Positions 10,613 through 24,411 of a stretch of DNA of 64,000 nucleotides are shown piece by piece (position 1 is the first letter of the stretch; each line of letters begins with the position of its first letter). A model generated the notes under the pieces. That model searched no databases, was not told where the DNA came from, and worked only from the letters and a program-made list of their open reading frames with translations. The translations under genes and the position numbers were made by a program. The stretch comes from Zanthoxylum bungeanum (Eukaryota > Streptophyta > Magnoliopsida > Sapindales > Rutaceae), in the NCBI GenBank assembly GCA_019454045.1, contig SKCR01038873.1, positions 1 through 64,000 of the forward strand, read 5' to 3'.

Positions 10613-13323
10613 CCTATAGCCAATCCCTCAAGTGTTCTACACCTCAACTATGTACGGGTCGCTCAAACTTCTGCTGAGAAATAGTTTTCGTCAGCGGATT
10701 TGCAATGTTATCATCTGATGCGTTTTATTCGATCATCACATTGTCACGATGTATGATCTGACGAATCAGATGAAATAGTCGAAGTATATACTTGGATCGT
10801 TGATGAGACCGTGGTTCTTTAGCCTATGCTATAGGCTAGCTCAGCTGCTAACAGAACTACTCCTAATCTAATTAGGATTATATAGATCCAAAGTGCTTCT
10901 TTTGATGCCTCAGTTGCAGCAATATTTCGCTTTTATTGTTTAATCGATAACAGTATCTTGCTTGGAAGATTTCCAGCTCACTGTTCCATTGTTCAAACTA
11001 AATATGTACCCTTTTTGCGACTTAAAGTCATCTTTGTCGGGTTGGAAACTTGCAGCGGTGAACATAGTCACCTCAAGTTCTCATTTCCCATATTCCCAGA
11101 AATCATCCTTAGTTCATCCAAGATACTCAAAGATGTTCTTTACATCAATCCAGTGACCATCACCTGGATTGGCCTTATAACATCTACATATGCTCAAAGC
11201 ATATGAGACATCAGGTCACATATATTTTAAAAAACGTACGAGCTCTGGAGGGTTGTCAGCAGCTTTCTAGATCTATCCCAGTAGATCTTTATTCCTAGAA
11301 TAAAGCCTGCTTCTCCCAGGTATTCCATGGAGAATTTTAATGAAAGCCAAGCTTTTACCGATTATATTATGAGAATGTTATTGCTAAGAAACAATACATC
11401 ATCATCTTATAGGACATTCATTGTCAGTGTGCTCCCACTAACCTTCTTATATACACCAGAATCATCTTCATTTTGAATTAAATCATATACCATTATGATT
11501 ACATCAAAATACTGGTTCCAAGAACGCAATGTTTGCTTCAATCCATAAATGGATCGATTTAACTTGCAAACCTTGTTTGCATGTTTTGGCATGACAAAAC
11601 GATTAGGATGTTGTATACAAACATCCTCCAAAAGTTTTCCGTTAAGGAAAGCGATTTTGGCGTCCAGCTGTCATATTTCATAAATGAAATATGCAGTTAT
11701 AGCAAGCATTATCCGAATGTATTTAATCATGGCAACATGTGAAAATTTTTTTTCATAGTCGACACTATGTCTTTGACGATACCCTTTCTGTACAAGCCTA
11801 GCTGTGTACATTTGTATGTTTCCATCTATGTATGTCTTCTTTGAAGACTCATTTGTTACCAATAGGCACAATGCCTTCAGGTATGTCAACCAGTGTCCAG
11901 ATATGGTTGGTATACATGGAATCCATTTCGGACTTTATGGCACTTTGTGATATAGCGGAGTCGATACCTCGTATCACTTCCTCATACGTAGTCGGTTCAG
12001 TATCCTCAATAAGACTAATGTCTACATGAGGTGAGATCAGAAACCCATACCTCTTAGGTTATGTTATGATTCTCTCCGACCTACGTGGTTATTGTGTATT
12101 CGAAGATTATGGAACAGTCTCATCCCTGATGAACTGTTTGTTTTCCGTTAAGTATCGGTGCCATGAACAGTATTACTCTGATTTTCATCGAGTTTTACTT
12201 TCCTCCCACTTACCACTGCATTTAGGTATTCCTCTTAGGAAAACTGCATGGTGAGCAACAAATTTCTTTGTTCTCTTGTGAGTTATGGAATTAGTTTCCT
12301 TAGGATAACAAATTACATAATGGGCACTTATCCAATTTGGGTTGTAGTTTGGTATCATCCAAACATATGCCCATCATCCCCAAATCTTCAGGAATGAGAA
12401 ACCCGATTTCTTTCCTGTTCATATCTAATATGAAGTCTGTCTAACATATTTTCATAGAACCTTATTCAAAATAAGTATTACACTGTTTAATGCGTATCCC
12501 GTGAAGGAAATTGGTAGCTCAAAGCGACTCATCATTAACCTTACCATGTCCAACAAAGTTCGGTTTCTTTGTTTGGACACACCGTCAATTGAGGTGTTCC
12601 GGGAGGAGTCGATTGTGAAAGAATACTATACTCTTTCAAGTAATCTTGAAACTCATATGTTTAAGTATTTTACACTATGGTCCGACCGTAATGTTTTTAA
12701 TACTATTACCGGTCTGTTTTCTTACTTTGTGTCGAAACTCTTTGAATTACTCAAAAGTTCATGACTTGTGTTTCATAAGATACACATAACCGTAACGTGA
12801 TGCCACATCTGTAAAGGTTACGAAGTATTTATATCCACCTCTAGCCTAGCTAGACGTGGGCCCACTTACGTCACTATGAACGAGGGCTAACAGATCGGTG
12901 GCACTTGCAATTTTACCAAGTAAAATGTGTTTTAGGAACTTTGCCTAATAAACTAGATTCGTAGACATCATTTGAATCAAATCTGCCCTAGTATCCACTC
13001 TTCGAAAGTGTGGATATACGAGTTTTGTTAATGTGTCACAGACGACAATGCCACTAATAAGTCTCATATGATTTATTCAGTTTGAGCTTTTTGTTTGTCA
13101 TATTATATGTTTGAGATTTGTTTATATTTAAAATATAAGTACTTTTATTCACATCTAATGTGTATATCTCAATATCATCTTTATAAACAAAACATTTAGT
13201 GTTCATGAACATAAAGGTATACCCGCAATGTGTTAAACTAGATATAGAGAGAATGTTTCTAGTCAAACTAGGTACATTATAACAGTTTCCTAATTTAAGT
13301 ACATGCCCTGAGGGCAGTTCCAA
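10613..13323 (-). pseudogene. Copia pol remnant, unit 1 (pre-integrase, INT, RT, RNase H)
   Basis: Minus-strand order matches copia. 13323-13054 is a GAG-pre-integrase stretch (NCYNVPSLTRNILSISSL). About 12700-12300 holds integrase pieces, including a RNRTLLDMVR motif. 12030-11640 is the reverse-transcriptase start (SEMDSMYTN, IGNKWVFK). 11631-11407 has the KLNRSIYGLKQ block. About 10960-10620 is RNase H ending just before the polypurine tract. Frames change and stops interrupt every domain; I see no intact YVDD. Decayed. Confidence 0.8.
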
Positions 13324-13523
13324 AACTTAGGTCTCTACGGTTAAAACATCGACTTTCATCCCGTTTCCGACTCGCAGGTCGATCTCATCTGAAGCCAGTA
13401 TCCTGCTAATCACTAGATGCTACACATCAGTATATATGTATGGTCCATATCCATGATCAAAATCCAATTTTAAAACTGGTAGTGGACATATTTATAACAA
13501 ACTTACTTGAAGTAGGAGCCTTG

Positions 13524-14243
13524 CCCGTCTTCATTTCCTTCATGTCTGCCTTGTCCATACGGAAGTCACGCTTCCAATGACCCCGTTTGTCATAATTTAG
13601 GCAGACATATTAGGATATGTCTTTTTTCTTCCCAGAAGACTGTGACGATTTTTCCTTTGCCCATTTTTCTTCACACCCCCAGAAGTCTTCGGCCAAGCCT
13701 TGGCCTTCTAAGATGTCGAAGTAAGATGTGTCTGCGCTTCTTGCCCTTTTAGAAGCTCTGGCTCTGCTTCCTGGAGCATAGCCATTAACTCTCAAAGAGT
13801 TTTCTTTTGGTTCAAGATGAACCCGCCCCAGCTTTCGGGCAGAGACTATAAGATCAAATCTATGGAAGTCTCGACCTCGTAGGTAATGCCCAGCTAACCT
13901 TAGCTGTTCGATGTCAGCAATCATCTGCGACACCTAGTGCTCGATAGATGTACCCTGTAACATACGCGAGCGTAAGAGCTTCTTTTGTACTTTTAAGATC
14001 TAAGGTTAGATCTATAAAGATCCTTTAATTTCATCATCAATGTATAAGGATCCAATCCTTAGTTTGACGATGAAATTTAAGAGTCTTTGCGGCAAGCATA
14101 ACGGATTGAGCACTAAAGTTATCATCACGATGAGTTTTCCAAAGCTCATGCTCTACTATTTGCTCAACTCCGGGCTTAGGCACGAGAGGTCGCTCTATCA
14201 AATAGAGTAACTTCTCAACTCCCACGACTATCCTGAGATTCAT
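13524..14243 (-). pseudogene. Copia gag remnant, unit 1
   Basis: Minus-strand segments: N-terminal gag start with MNLRIVVGVEKLLYLIERPL at 14243, then a block at 13933-13610 (IEQLRLAGHYLRG), then the zinc knuckle near 13600-13560. The knuckle reads CLNYDKRGHWKRDF, so two of its four metal ligands are lost; the unit 2 copy keeps one of them (final Cys). A stop precedes the knuckle. The gag start is tandemly repeated upstream (see 14111-15668). Confidence 0.75.
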
Positions 14244-15668
14244 TTCCCAATATGAAAATTAATGTCGTAAAAGACATTTTTCACCTAGGATTACGTCCTT
14301 TTGACGCTAATCTTTCAAGTCATCTTGATTGCTATAGTCCAACTATCCAATCAACGATTTCGGGTACAATCTAATGTAATGATTACTATAGTCTAACTAT
14401 ATAATTAACTATAATTTGATTGGTTACTTTCAAATGTATTGATTACTATAATCCAATTATATAACCAACTATAAATGAAGTAGTTTTAATACAGTCCAAC
14501 TGTTAAATTAAAACAACAATTGAATATTAGTCTAACTAATATATATATATATAAATTATTAATGACGAAAAATGAAATGAGCGCGTATTGGCAAGTATTT
14601 AAACCAAATTCCAAATTTAATACTTGCCTCCCACTAAAGTTATCATCACGATGAGTCTTCCAAAGCTCATGCTCTACTATTTGCTCAACTCCGGGCTTAG
14701 GCCCGAGAGGTCGCTCTATTAAATAGAGTAACTTATCAACTCCCAGGACTATCCTGAGATTCATTTCCCAATATGAAAATTAATGCCGTAAAAGACATTT
14801 TTCACCTAGGATTATGTCCTTTTGACGCTAATCTTTCAAGTCATCTTGATTGCTATAGTCCAACTATCCAATCAACGATTTCGGGTACAATCTAATGTAA
14901 TGATTACTATAGTCTAACTATATAATTAACTATAATTTGATTGGTTACTTTCAAATGTATTGATTACTATAATCCAATTATATAACCAACTATAAATGAA
15001 GTAGTTTTAATATAGTCCAACTGTTAAATTAAACCAACAATTGAATATTAGTCTAAATATATATAAAAATTATTAATGACGAAAAATGAAATGAGCGCGT
15101 ATTGGCAAGTATTTAAACCAAATTGCAAATTTAATACTTGTCTCCCACTAAAGTTATCATCACGATGAGTCTTCCAAAGCTCATGCTCTTCTATTTGCTC
15201 AACTCCGGGCTTAGGCCCGAGAGGTCACTCTATCAAATAGAGTAACTTCTCAACTCCCAGGACTATCCTGAGATTCATTTCCCAATATGAAAATTAATGC
15301 TGTAAATGACATTTTTCACCTAGGATTATGTCCTTTTGACGCTAATCTTTCAAGTCATCTTGATTGCTATAGTCCAACTATCCAATCAATGATTTCGGGT
15401 ACAATCTATTGTAATGATTACTATAGTATAACTGTATAATTAACTATAATTTGATTGGTTACTTTCAAATGTATTGATTACTATAATCCAATTATATAAC
15501 CAACTATAAATGAAGTAGTTTTAATACAGTCCAACTGTTAAATTAAAACAACAATTGAATATTAGTCTAACTAATATATATATATATAAATTATTAATGA
15601 CGAAAAATGAAATAAGTGTGTATTGGCAAGTATTTAAACCAAATTGTAAATTTAATACTTGCCCCCCA
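14111..15668 (-). repeat. Three tandem copies of a 520-bp gag-start/leader segment
   Basis: CACTAAAGTTATCATCACGA recurs at 14111, 14632 and 15146, giving units of 521 and 514 bp; the third ends near 15668. Each unit carries the gag N-terminal frame and the AT-rich leader just upstream, with internal repeats of a CTATAGTCCAACTAT type. Unit 2 has only one copy (about 29870-30392), so the triplication is specific to unit 1. Confidence 0.88.
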
Positions 15669-17664
15669 CTATTTTTCGGCGAGCCTCTAACCCTCTGTGG
15701 AGTACTCGGGAAACCTAGTTTCCTAGTGGGCTAGGATCCCGTTAAATAACGCACAACCTTGACTTTGGCCAACAAGCTGTATGAAATTTAACTAGGTAGA
15801 TCTCTAAGATCAATTGGATCTCATCCAATTCCTAGATCCAGTAGGTGGACCTCCAAGTCCGAAACATATATCCAATATATGCCAATATATCCAATATATT
15901 CCCTAACCTTTTTCCTCTGAATCAACTAAGCCTTTGCTTTGGCTCAACAAGCTTAATGAAACCAGTTAAGCGTGACCCATTGACAGTGGGAAAACTTCGT
16001 AATCGAGGTCGATGAACAAGAAGTGACATTGACTTTGGCCAACAAATCACAACTTGCCCAAGACGTACGATATGGAACAAAGCTTTCTTGATTCAAACAC
16101 ATTTGCGATGGACAAAGGTCTTGACTTTGGCCAACAAACCAATGCCAATCTTGGATCTTGAGAGAGAATCACTCAATGTAAGGAAAAAAGCTTACTATAA
16201 TATGAGGGTTTTTGTCGCGATTTGGCAACCAATTTATTATCTTTAATTAGGTCTCATCATACACCCTTAAGCATGCATTCTAAAATCATAATAAGGCGCG
16301 AATAAAATAATAATGATATTCGGATGGATATATAACAAACTTTATTCCTAGAAAAAATCTCTCCATTTCCTCTCTCACTAGCATTATTTATACTTCTACC
16401 CAATTACATAATATTTCTAAAGAAACCTCATTTACATTGAGGGGAATTGGTGAGAAGATAAATACAATGAGATAAGGAGATAATTGGCTGGACACGCAGG
16501 TCCAATTTAATAAATTCTAAATTTATTACAATAATTTCCAGTATTGCCCTCACCCATCTAATATCTATCCGATATACATTATTCAAACAATACATCTAAG
16601 TATTCACACAAAGCATGTTATCAATCAATATAATCCAATAATTAATCTTTGATTAATGACCTTCCAATGTTCAAACAACGATTTGATTTGCGCGAGTCCA
16701 ACTCGTTTAAGAATAAGTACTCAAAGTAAGTATTCTTGAATTATATCGAACTACAATTTTAAATCCAATTTAAATTATATTCAATACTAATTCATATTTA
16801 ATTCCAAATTAAATAATTACACTTTTAATAGTGTCTTTTAGACTTGGATTCCAAATCCAAACTTCATGGGTCTCAAAGGCCCAATTAGTATCCAATACTA
16901 TTTAATTAAAGTCCAATGGGCTTTTAATTAATTCTTTAGGTGTGGGCTTTGGCCATTATGGATCAAACCCAAGATGCCAAGGCCCAATAAGGAATCACCC
17001 TTATGCCATAAAATCAATTTTGGCCCATTAGGCCCAATTAAATTTTTAAAGGCCCAATGTCATACTTTGGACTTTATGAAAATGGTTTTAGGTCCAATTG
17101 GATCCAACCCAATTGACCAAAACCAAACTTGGCCCAACCAAGCCCATTAAGTCCAATGACAACAATTAAATTAATACATTTTTTCAAATTACATATTAAT
17201 TCAATTCAAGTGTAATTAACATAATTAATCAACTAATCTAATGTTTCCAAAATACTAATTAATCTAATTAATTATGCCCTTCATTTCCAATTCATGTCCA
17301 ACACAAATTGAAGCAAAACAATTCATTCTACATGCTTCTAATGTTCACGGCAATATCAAGAAATAATATCCAATTTTGATTTCAATCAAATTAAATCAAC
17401 AATCAATATTCATTTCATGTTTTAAACATATCCAATAGGCTAAAATAAAAAAATCAACATGATACACTATTAGAGTAGCATTCGGCCAAGCATGAAGAAT
17501 TATGGAAATTTTGATCCAACCATTTTATCAATTCTATTGATGCACAAATCCTATTTATCATCATCAAAGCTCGACCAAACAACCAATTTGAAGAAATTAT
17601 GTTCTAAACACAAAAAACCCAAATAAAGTCCATAAACCCTAAATTTTCAATTCAAACTTAGATC
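15669..17664 (-). other. Copia unit 1 leader (5' untranslated region)
   Basis: Long non-coding leader. It contains four spaced copies of TGACTTTGGCCAACAA or close variants between about 15760 and 16130, each beside unique sequence, and an AATT-rich part at 16700-17300 with repeated GGCCCAA stretches. No gene seen. Confidence 0.65.
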
Positions 17665-17676
17665 GCTCTGATACCA
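17665..17676 (-). other. Copia primer-binding site, unit 1
   Basis: Minus strand TGGTATCAGAGC, the standard initiator tRNA-Met primer site, two bases from the end of LTR B. Confidence 0.9.
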
Positions 17677-17677
17677 T

Positions 17678-19440
17678 TGTTAGTGTACCTAGAACATGCC
17701 AAGACCGTCTAAGAGTTATTTGTGTGTGAATAAATCAAAGAGAGTTGCGGAAATACTCACATTGATCGGATTTAGGATTTCAAAATTTCATTCTTTGTTG
17801 GATGTAATGGAAGCTCCAAGCCTTGTATTTTCATTCCAAACTAATGGATTGATTTCCCTATCACCTTCATTTGTCTCTTTAATGTGCTAGCAATCAAGAA
17901 TTTTGCAACAAAATTCCTAAGAGAGAGCTCCATGGTCACGACAATAGAGAGAAATTGGAGAAGATAGATGATGTGAATAGTGACTTATTACAACTTCTAA
18001 AAGTTGACCACTTTAATATATTAAGTTGAGTGTTGGTTTTGGTTGAGTGAAATAAAAGCAATCCAAGCTTTTCTCAACTAATAACAACTTCCATCAAGTG
18101 TCAAACATTTGATGTAAGTTGGTGGGCCACACTTCAAATTCTAAATTTAAGTCGGAAAATCCAACACGCAACTTCGCTCGGGTCCGGGTTCGTTTAATTC
18201 CAAATTAAACGAATTTCCGTTGCGACTTAGTTAAATCAAATTTAATTAAATAATAATACCTCGCAATATTATTACGTAAGTCGCTTATGAATTAATTCTA
18301 AATTTATTCGTTCGCTTGAATTAAAATCCAAGTTTAATTCCGCTTTGAAATCCAATTTCGACTAATATATCTAATATATTATTTTAGCCCAATTAAATAA
18401 ATTAAATAGTAAAATCAAATTTAACTATTAAATTTACTTTACTGATTAATTCCAAATTAATCGCGTTCTCTCTTCTCGACGAATTTAATCACAGATAAAT
18501 TCTCGACGCAATTAATCACAGATTAATTCTCTCTCTAATAATTAATCCCAGATTAATTTTCTCTCTCATAATTAATCCCAATTAATTCTCTTCGAGTCAA
18601 ATCTCATCGGTGAATCTTTGGGAAGCGACCCAATAGATCCCTGGATATGTTGGCAGTAAATACGGTCATTGGACTATCCGAACACGTGCGTACCCGGTAC
18701 CACGTTTCTACCAATTTACAAGACATGGTTGGCTTCTAGCAAAGCACAGTGCCTACCAAATTCTCCAGATCTCTGCCCCGTACGAAGCATATATCAGATC
18801 TCTTGTAACTAGTCTCTATAATCGGATAATCATGACCTAGTCATATTATCCCTATGACTGCAGTACTTAAGAGTACTAGTTCCGTATCCTACGTGATCAT
18901 CATCTCCATATGACTGAAGTAATACTTTCATCTTGACATCACACCCAATACACTACGATTTTCAGTATACCCAGAAGAGGTGTACACAGAACCTGTTAAA
19001 GCCCCGGAGGATCAAAACCAAACTATACTGATTGTCGCAAGTATTAGCGATGCAAGTCTTAGGTTAAGACCAAATACACCTACCCTGATTCGAATTCCCA
19101 TAGACACATAGTCATACTACCAATGACATTCTGAGGGGTCTATCCAGATTGAAGCTGTCTCCGTACCATCGGTAAATAGAACCTCTTATTACACTTGCAT
19201 GAGTACCAATACCCAAATATATGAGAACTATGCCGTTATGCTCCATAACACGCACAAGTGTAATACTAGCCTATTCCACATTATCGATGTCCAGTCTCGA
19301 TAATACTACGATTATGGATATTTAATGATTAAACCTTACGTGGATTAATACTGTCTCATATTCTATTAATCTGGTACTAATCATATGGACTTTTATCATT
19401 TATATATCCCTGTAATCCAATTACAAATGATAAAAGAGCA
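17678..19440 (-). mobile_element. Copia LTR B (5' LTR of unit 1), outer end missing
   Basis: Starts TGTTAGTGTACC next to the primer site and matches LTR C along its length until about 19440 (GATAAAAGAGCA), where the last 90-100 bp including the terminal TGTTGGACAA are replaced by a forward LTR. The segment corresponding to the GTCAGGCGTAATATA block of LTR C is also deleted near 18768. Confidence 0.85.
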
Positions 19441-21446
19441 AAGGAGATCATGGTGTTGTTGTACAAATTAACTATGTGACAAAGGAGATTGCACTCTTAT
19501 CTTTATTGATTAGATCACCTAGATGTATAAATGATAGAAGGTCCTTATGATTTGTTCCTGGATTGAGAATGATATGAGACAGTATCAGTCCACGAATAAT
19601 AAATCATTAAATATCCCTAGTCATAGTATTATCGAGATTGAACATCGATAAATACGTAAAAGACTATTATTACACTTGTGCGCGTTGTGAGGGCACAACG
19701 ACATAGTTCTCATATATTTGGGTATAAGATACTCATGCAAGTGTAATAGGAGGTTGTGTTTTACCGATGGTACGGGAAACAGCTTCGCTCTGGATAGACC
19801 CCCTCGGAATTCCATTGGTAGTATGACTATGTGTTTATGGAAGTCCGAAATCAGGGTAGGTGTATTTGGTCTTAACCTGAGACTTGCACCGCTAATACTT
19901 ACGACAATCAATATACTTTGGTTTTGGTCGTCCAGGTCTTTAACCGGTTTCTGTATACGCCTCTTCTGGGTATATCGAGAATCGTTGTGTGTTGAGTGTG
20001 ATGTCAAGATGGAAGTGTCACTCCAGTCATATGGAGTTGATGATCGCGCAGAGATACATAACTGGTTCTCTAAAAAGGTTGCAACCGTCGGGATAATATG
20101 ACTTGGTCATGATTATCCGATATTAAAGAGACTAGTTGCTCGTCATCTGATATATGCTTCGTACAGGGCAGACACTGTACCAGCCCCAGGCCTGGCATGT
20201 GATCATCCGATACTGGATCGAAATACGTAATACTACGTATACTACACCTGATATAGATCCTATATTCCTGTAAGGATATTTCTGGAGAATTTGGTAGGCA
20301 TGGCGCTTTGCTAGAAGCCAACCTTGTCTTGTAAATCGGTATAAACGTAGTACTAGGTACTTACGTGTTCGGATAGTCCGACGACTGAATTTACTGCCAA
20401 CATATCCGGGGATCTCATGGGTCGCTTCCCGAAGATTCACCGATGACTTATGACTCGCACTTTTAATTAATCTGGGATTAATTAGATAAGAGAGAAAATT
20501 AATTTGGGATTAATTGCGGAGATATTTTATCTGGGATAAAATATCATTTAAAAGAGAAAATGATTAATTTGGAATTAATCGATAAAATTAATATATTCGA
20601 TATATTAAACGAAATTGGATTTCGACGCGGAATTAAAATTAGATTTTAATTCGGGTGAACGAGTTAATTTAGAATTAATTCGTTAGCGACGTGAATAGTG
20701 ATTTCGCTAGGCATAATCATTTAATTACGTCGCAACGGAAAATTCGTTAATTTGGAATTAGCGAACCCGAGCTCGGGATTGTTTGCGAGCGTATTCGCAT
20801 TTCGAATTCGAGTGCGGCACGCAAGTCAAATCAAGCGTCAAATCGCTAGTCACTTCAAGCATCAAATCACTTGTCACTTTGAGTGATGTGACTTGACAAC
20901 TTGATTGAATGATGTGAATAGTGATGGATTGGTTGTTGGTATTAATGTTTGTCTTTTTGAAAGCAAATAAATTGCTAAATTAATTTGGAAATTATTTAAG
21001 TGTATCATATACACTTTTAAGCAACCAACCATCTCTCTCTTCTTCACTTCTTCTCCCTCTCATTCTCGGCCTAAGAGCATTATTTTCTTTCTGTTTTCTG
21101 GTCTAAAACCGAGAGATAAGGAGAGAAATGGGAAGCCAAAGTCGCGATTTTGTCGTAAAATCGGGAGTGCTAGCACACTACGAAGTCATGCGAAGGTGAT
21201 AGGGAAGTCCACCCATGATCTTGGAATCGTTTGACGAAGTTTGGAGCTTGATTCTTGAAGCTTGAAGTCGAAATGGAGGAGATCAAAAACTACAGTTTGA
21301 CGTGAGCAGTAAGGAGGGTAGTGAAGATTTTTGTTACCTCGTGCGTCGCCTAACCAATCGATGTGAGTATTCCGTAACTTCCTCGTTGTATTCGCACTTA
21401 TTTTCAATGCTTGAAATGATCTTGGGATGCTTAGTATTTTTCAACA
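19441..21446 (+). mobile_element. Copia LTR E, forward, outer end missing
   Basis: Forward LTR of a related subfamily. It lacks the first about 40 bases (joined at 19441 to LTR B) and ends TTTTTCAACA at 21446, just before a primer site. It shares the GTACAACAACACCAT, GGACATCGATAA and CCAGCCCCAGGCCTGGCATG blocks with the minus-strand LTRs in inverted form. Confidence 0.82.
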
Positions 21447-21447
21447 A

Positions 21448-21460
21448 TGGTATCAAGAGC
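21448..21460 (+). other. Copia primer-binding site, forward unit
   Basis: TGGTATCAAGAGC, the tRNA-Met site with one inserted A. Confidence 0.75.
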
Positions 21461-24200
21461 AAGGTTAAGCATGAAAATATTTTAGGGCTTAAAATTGGGT
21501 AAAATGTTTGTGAGCATGATTTGAATGAATTGGATGTTTGAGTATTCTTAACACATGTTGAATTTAAGTTTGATTGTATCAATTTCATGAAATTGTGTTG
21601 GATCATTTTTTCCCCAAATCTTAGCTTGGCCGAGAATGATGCCCTATTTTGATGTCTTGGATTTTTTTTATTTTTGATCATTGGATGTGTTGGAAATCAA
21701 TTGGGAATATTGATTTAATGTTTAATTGGATTCAATTGGATTGGATTAAAATTGGACATGAAAATCACCTCATTGCCGAGACATATAATAGCATGTAAAT
21801 GGGTTTGATTTTTTGATAAAATGTTGGGCATGTTTTGTTGTTGATGAGCATGATTAAGTAGGCTAATTGATGTTTTAGAAATGTTAATTGGGTAATTAAT
21901 TGTGTATACACTTTAGGTTAATTAAATGTGAAATTAGATTTTTGTGTTTAATTAATTGGGCCTAATTTTGGAAATTGGACTTTTAAAGTTGTTATTGGGC
22001 TTATTGGGCTTGGTTGTACCAAGATGGGTTTAGAAAAATTGGTTGGATCCAATTGGACCCAAAACCGCTTCCTTAAAGCCCAAATGTGACTAATGGACCT
22101 TTAAAGTTTAATTGGGCCTAATGGGCCTAAATTGATTTCTGGGCTTATGGGGTAACTCCCGGATTGGACTTTGGTTATTGGGTTCGACCCGAGTTGACCA
22201 AAAGTCCACGCCTTAAAGAAATTAATTAAAAGCCCATTGGACTTTAATTAAATTGACGTTGGACGTTAATCGGACTTTGAGACCCGAAACGATTAAATTT
22301 GGAATTAAGTCGTAAAAGGTTTATTAATAAAGTGTAGTATTTAATTTGGAATTAAATAAACGAATTAGTGTTAAATACAAATTGAATTGGATTTAATTAT
22401 GTAGTTTAATTTAATTCGAGAATTCGTACCTTGAGTACTTATTCGCAAAACGAGTTTGACTCGCGCAAAATCAAATCGTTGTTTGAACATTGGATGATCA
22501 CTAATTATCAGATTAATTAATTTGATTAGATTGATTGATAACATGCTTGTGTGAATACATGGTTGCGATGCATGAATAATGTATATCGGATGGATATTAG
22601 ATGGGTGGGGCAATTTTAGAAATTGTTGTAATAAATTTGATTTATTAATTTGACCTGCGTGTCCAGCCTTATACCTCTATATTCTTTGTATTCTCTTCTC
22701 ACCTATTCCCCTCAATGTAAATGAGGTTTCTTTAGAAGTGTAGTGTAACGGGTAGAAGTAATACATGTGCTAGCGGGAGAGAGAAATGGAGAGATTTGAT
22801 CTAGGATCAATGTGTAAAGTATCCATCCGCATATCATTATTATTTTATTTATACGCGCTTTATTATGTGTTTAGAATGCATGTTTAAGGGTGTATGATGA
22901 TGAGACCTTAACAAAGATAATAAATTGGTTGAAAATTTGCACGCGAAAAACCCTCAAACAATATTAAGCATTTTTCCTTCCATTGAGTGATTCTTACTCA
23001 AGATCCAAGACTGGCATTGGCTTGTTGGCCAAAGTCAAGGCCTTTGTCCGTCGAGGATGTGTTTGAATCACGAGAGCTTTGTTCCATATCAGTGTCTTGT
23101 CCAAGTTGTGGTTTGTTGGCCAAAGTCAAGACCATTTCTTGTCCATCGACATTGATTATGAAGCTTTCCATGGTCAATGGGTCGCGCTTAACTGGGATCA
23201 CTAAGTTTGTTGTGCCAAAGCCAAGGCTTAGTTGATTCAGAGGAAAAAGGTTAGGTAATACATTGGATGTATTGGCATATATAAGATATATGTTTCGGAC
23301 TTGGATGTCCCCCTACTGGATCTAGGAATTGGATTGGATCAATTCGATCTTAGAGATCTACCTAGTTAATTATCATACAATTTGTTGGCCAAAGTCAAGA
23401 TTGTGTGATATTTAACGGGATCCTAGCCCGCTAGGAAACACGGTTTCCCCAGTATTCGACAGAGGGTTAGAGGCTCGCCGAAAAATAGTGGGAGGCAAGA
23501 ATGATTTGCAATATTCATTTAATTACTTGCCATACGCGCTCAAACAAATATCATTCGTCATATAAATTAAATGTTAGTTGGACTAATTTTTAAATGCTGT
23601 TTTTAATAAATAGTTGGACTATATTCAAACTATTCATTTATAGTTGATTTTATAATTGGATTATAGTAATCAATATAATTGATTTTAATCTATTAAATTA
23701 TAGTTGATTAAATAGTTGGACTATTGTAATCATTATAATAAATAGTACCTAAATCGTTGATTAAATAGTTGGATAATTAGAATCAAGATAGAAATTGAAA
23801 GATTGACATTTAAAACATAATCCTAGGGAAAATGTATTTAAATGGTTTAATTTTCAAATTGGGAATTAATTTTCAAGATGGTCCTGGAAACTAATAAGTT
23901 ACTTTATTTGATAAAATAACATATTAGGCCTAAGCCCGGAGTTAAGCAAATAGTCGAGCATAATCTTTGGAAGATTTATGTGATGATAACTTTAGTGCTT
24001 AATCCATTAAGCTTGTCGCAGTAGACTCCTTAATTTCTGAATCAGAACTAAGGATTAGATCCTTAAAGTATGATGATGAAATTGAAGGATCTTCATAGAT
24101 CTATACTTAGATTTTAGAAGTAATAAATTACAATTGATAACTCTGGGAGTTTAATGACTATTCTCAAGGAGATGAAGTCAAAGTTTGCAATTAGGCAAGT
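21461..24200 (+). mobile_element. Forward copia leader fragment, inverted relative to its neighbours
   Basis: Non-coding leader matching 14000-17660 in reverse orientation: GCCCAA-rich stretch near 22000-22200, TTGTTGGCCAAAGTCAAG repeats near 23020, 23110 and 23380, and the gag-start segment near 23900-24000 (TTAGGCCTAAGCCCGGAGTT). It breaks at about 24200 without reaching pol. Confidence 0.75.
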
Positions 24201-24411
24201 ATTAGGGTAGCATTCGGCCAAGCATGAAGAATTATTGAAATTTTGATCCAACCAATTTTCTAAATTATATTGATGCAAAAAACCTATTTATCATTATCAA
24301 AGCTCAACCAAACCACCAATTTGAAGAAATTATGTTCTAAACACAAAAAACCCCAAATAAAGTCCATAAACCCTAAATTTTCAAATCAAACTTAGATCGC
24401 TCTGATACCAT
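24201..24411 (-). mobile_element. Copia 5' leader stub with primer-binding site
   Basis: Matches the leader next to LTR B (for example GTAGCATTCGGCCAAGCATG at about 17476 and 24210). Minus strand TGGTATCAGAGC at 24399-24410 is the primer site for LTR C. Confidence 0.8.

Noticed and set aside
12501..12764. Plus-strand open frame of 87 codons, with a near-identical one at 28241-28525
   Set aside because: Antisense to copia integrase in both units; its conservation follows from the element.
19621..20440. Overlapping open frames on both strands within LTR E
   Set aside because: LTR sequence; the inverted equivalents in LTRs A-D are broken.
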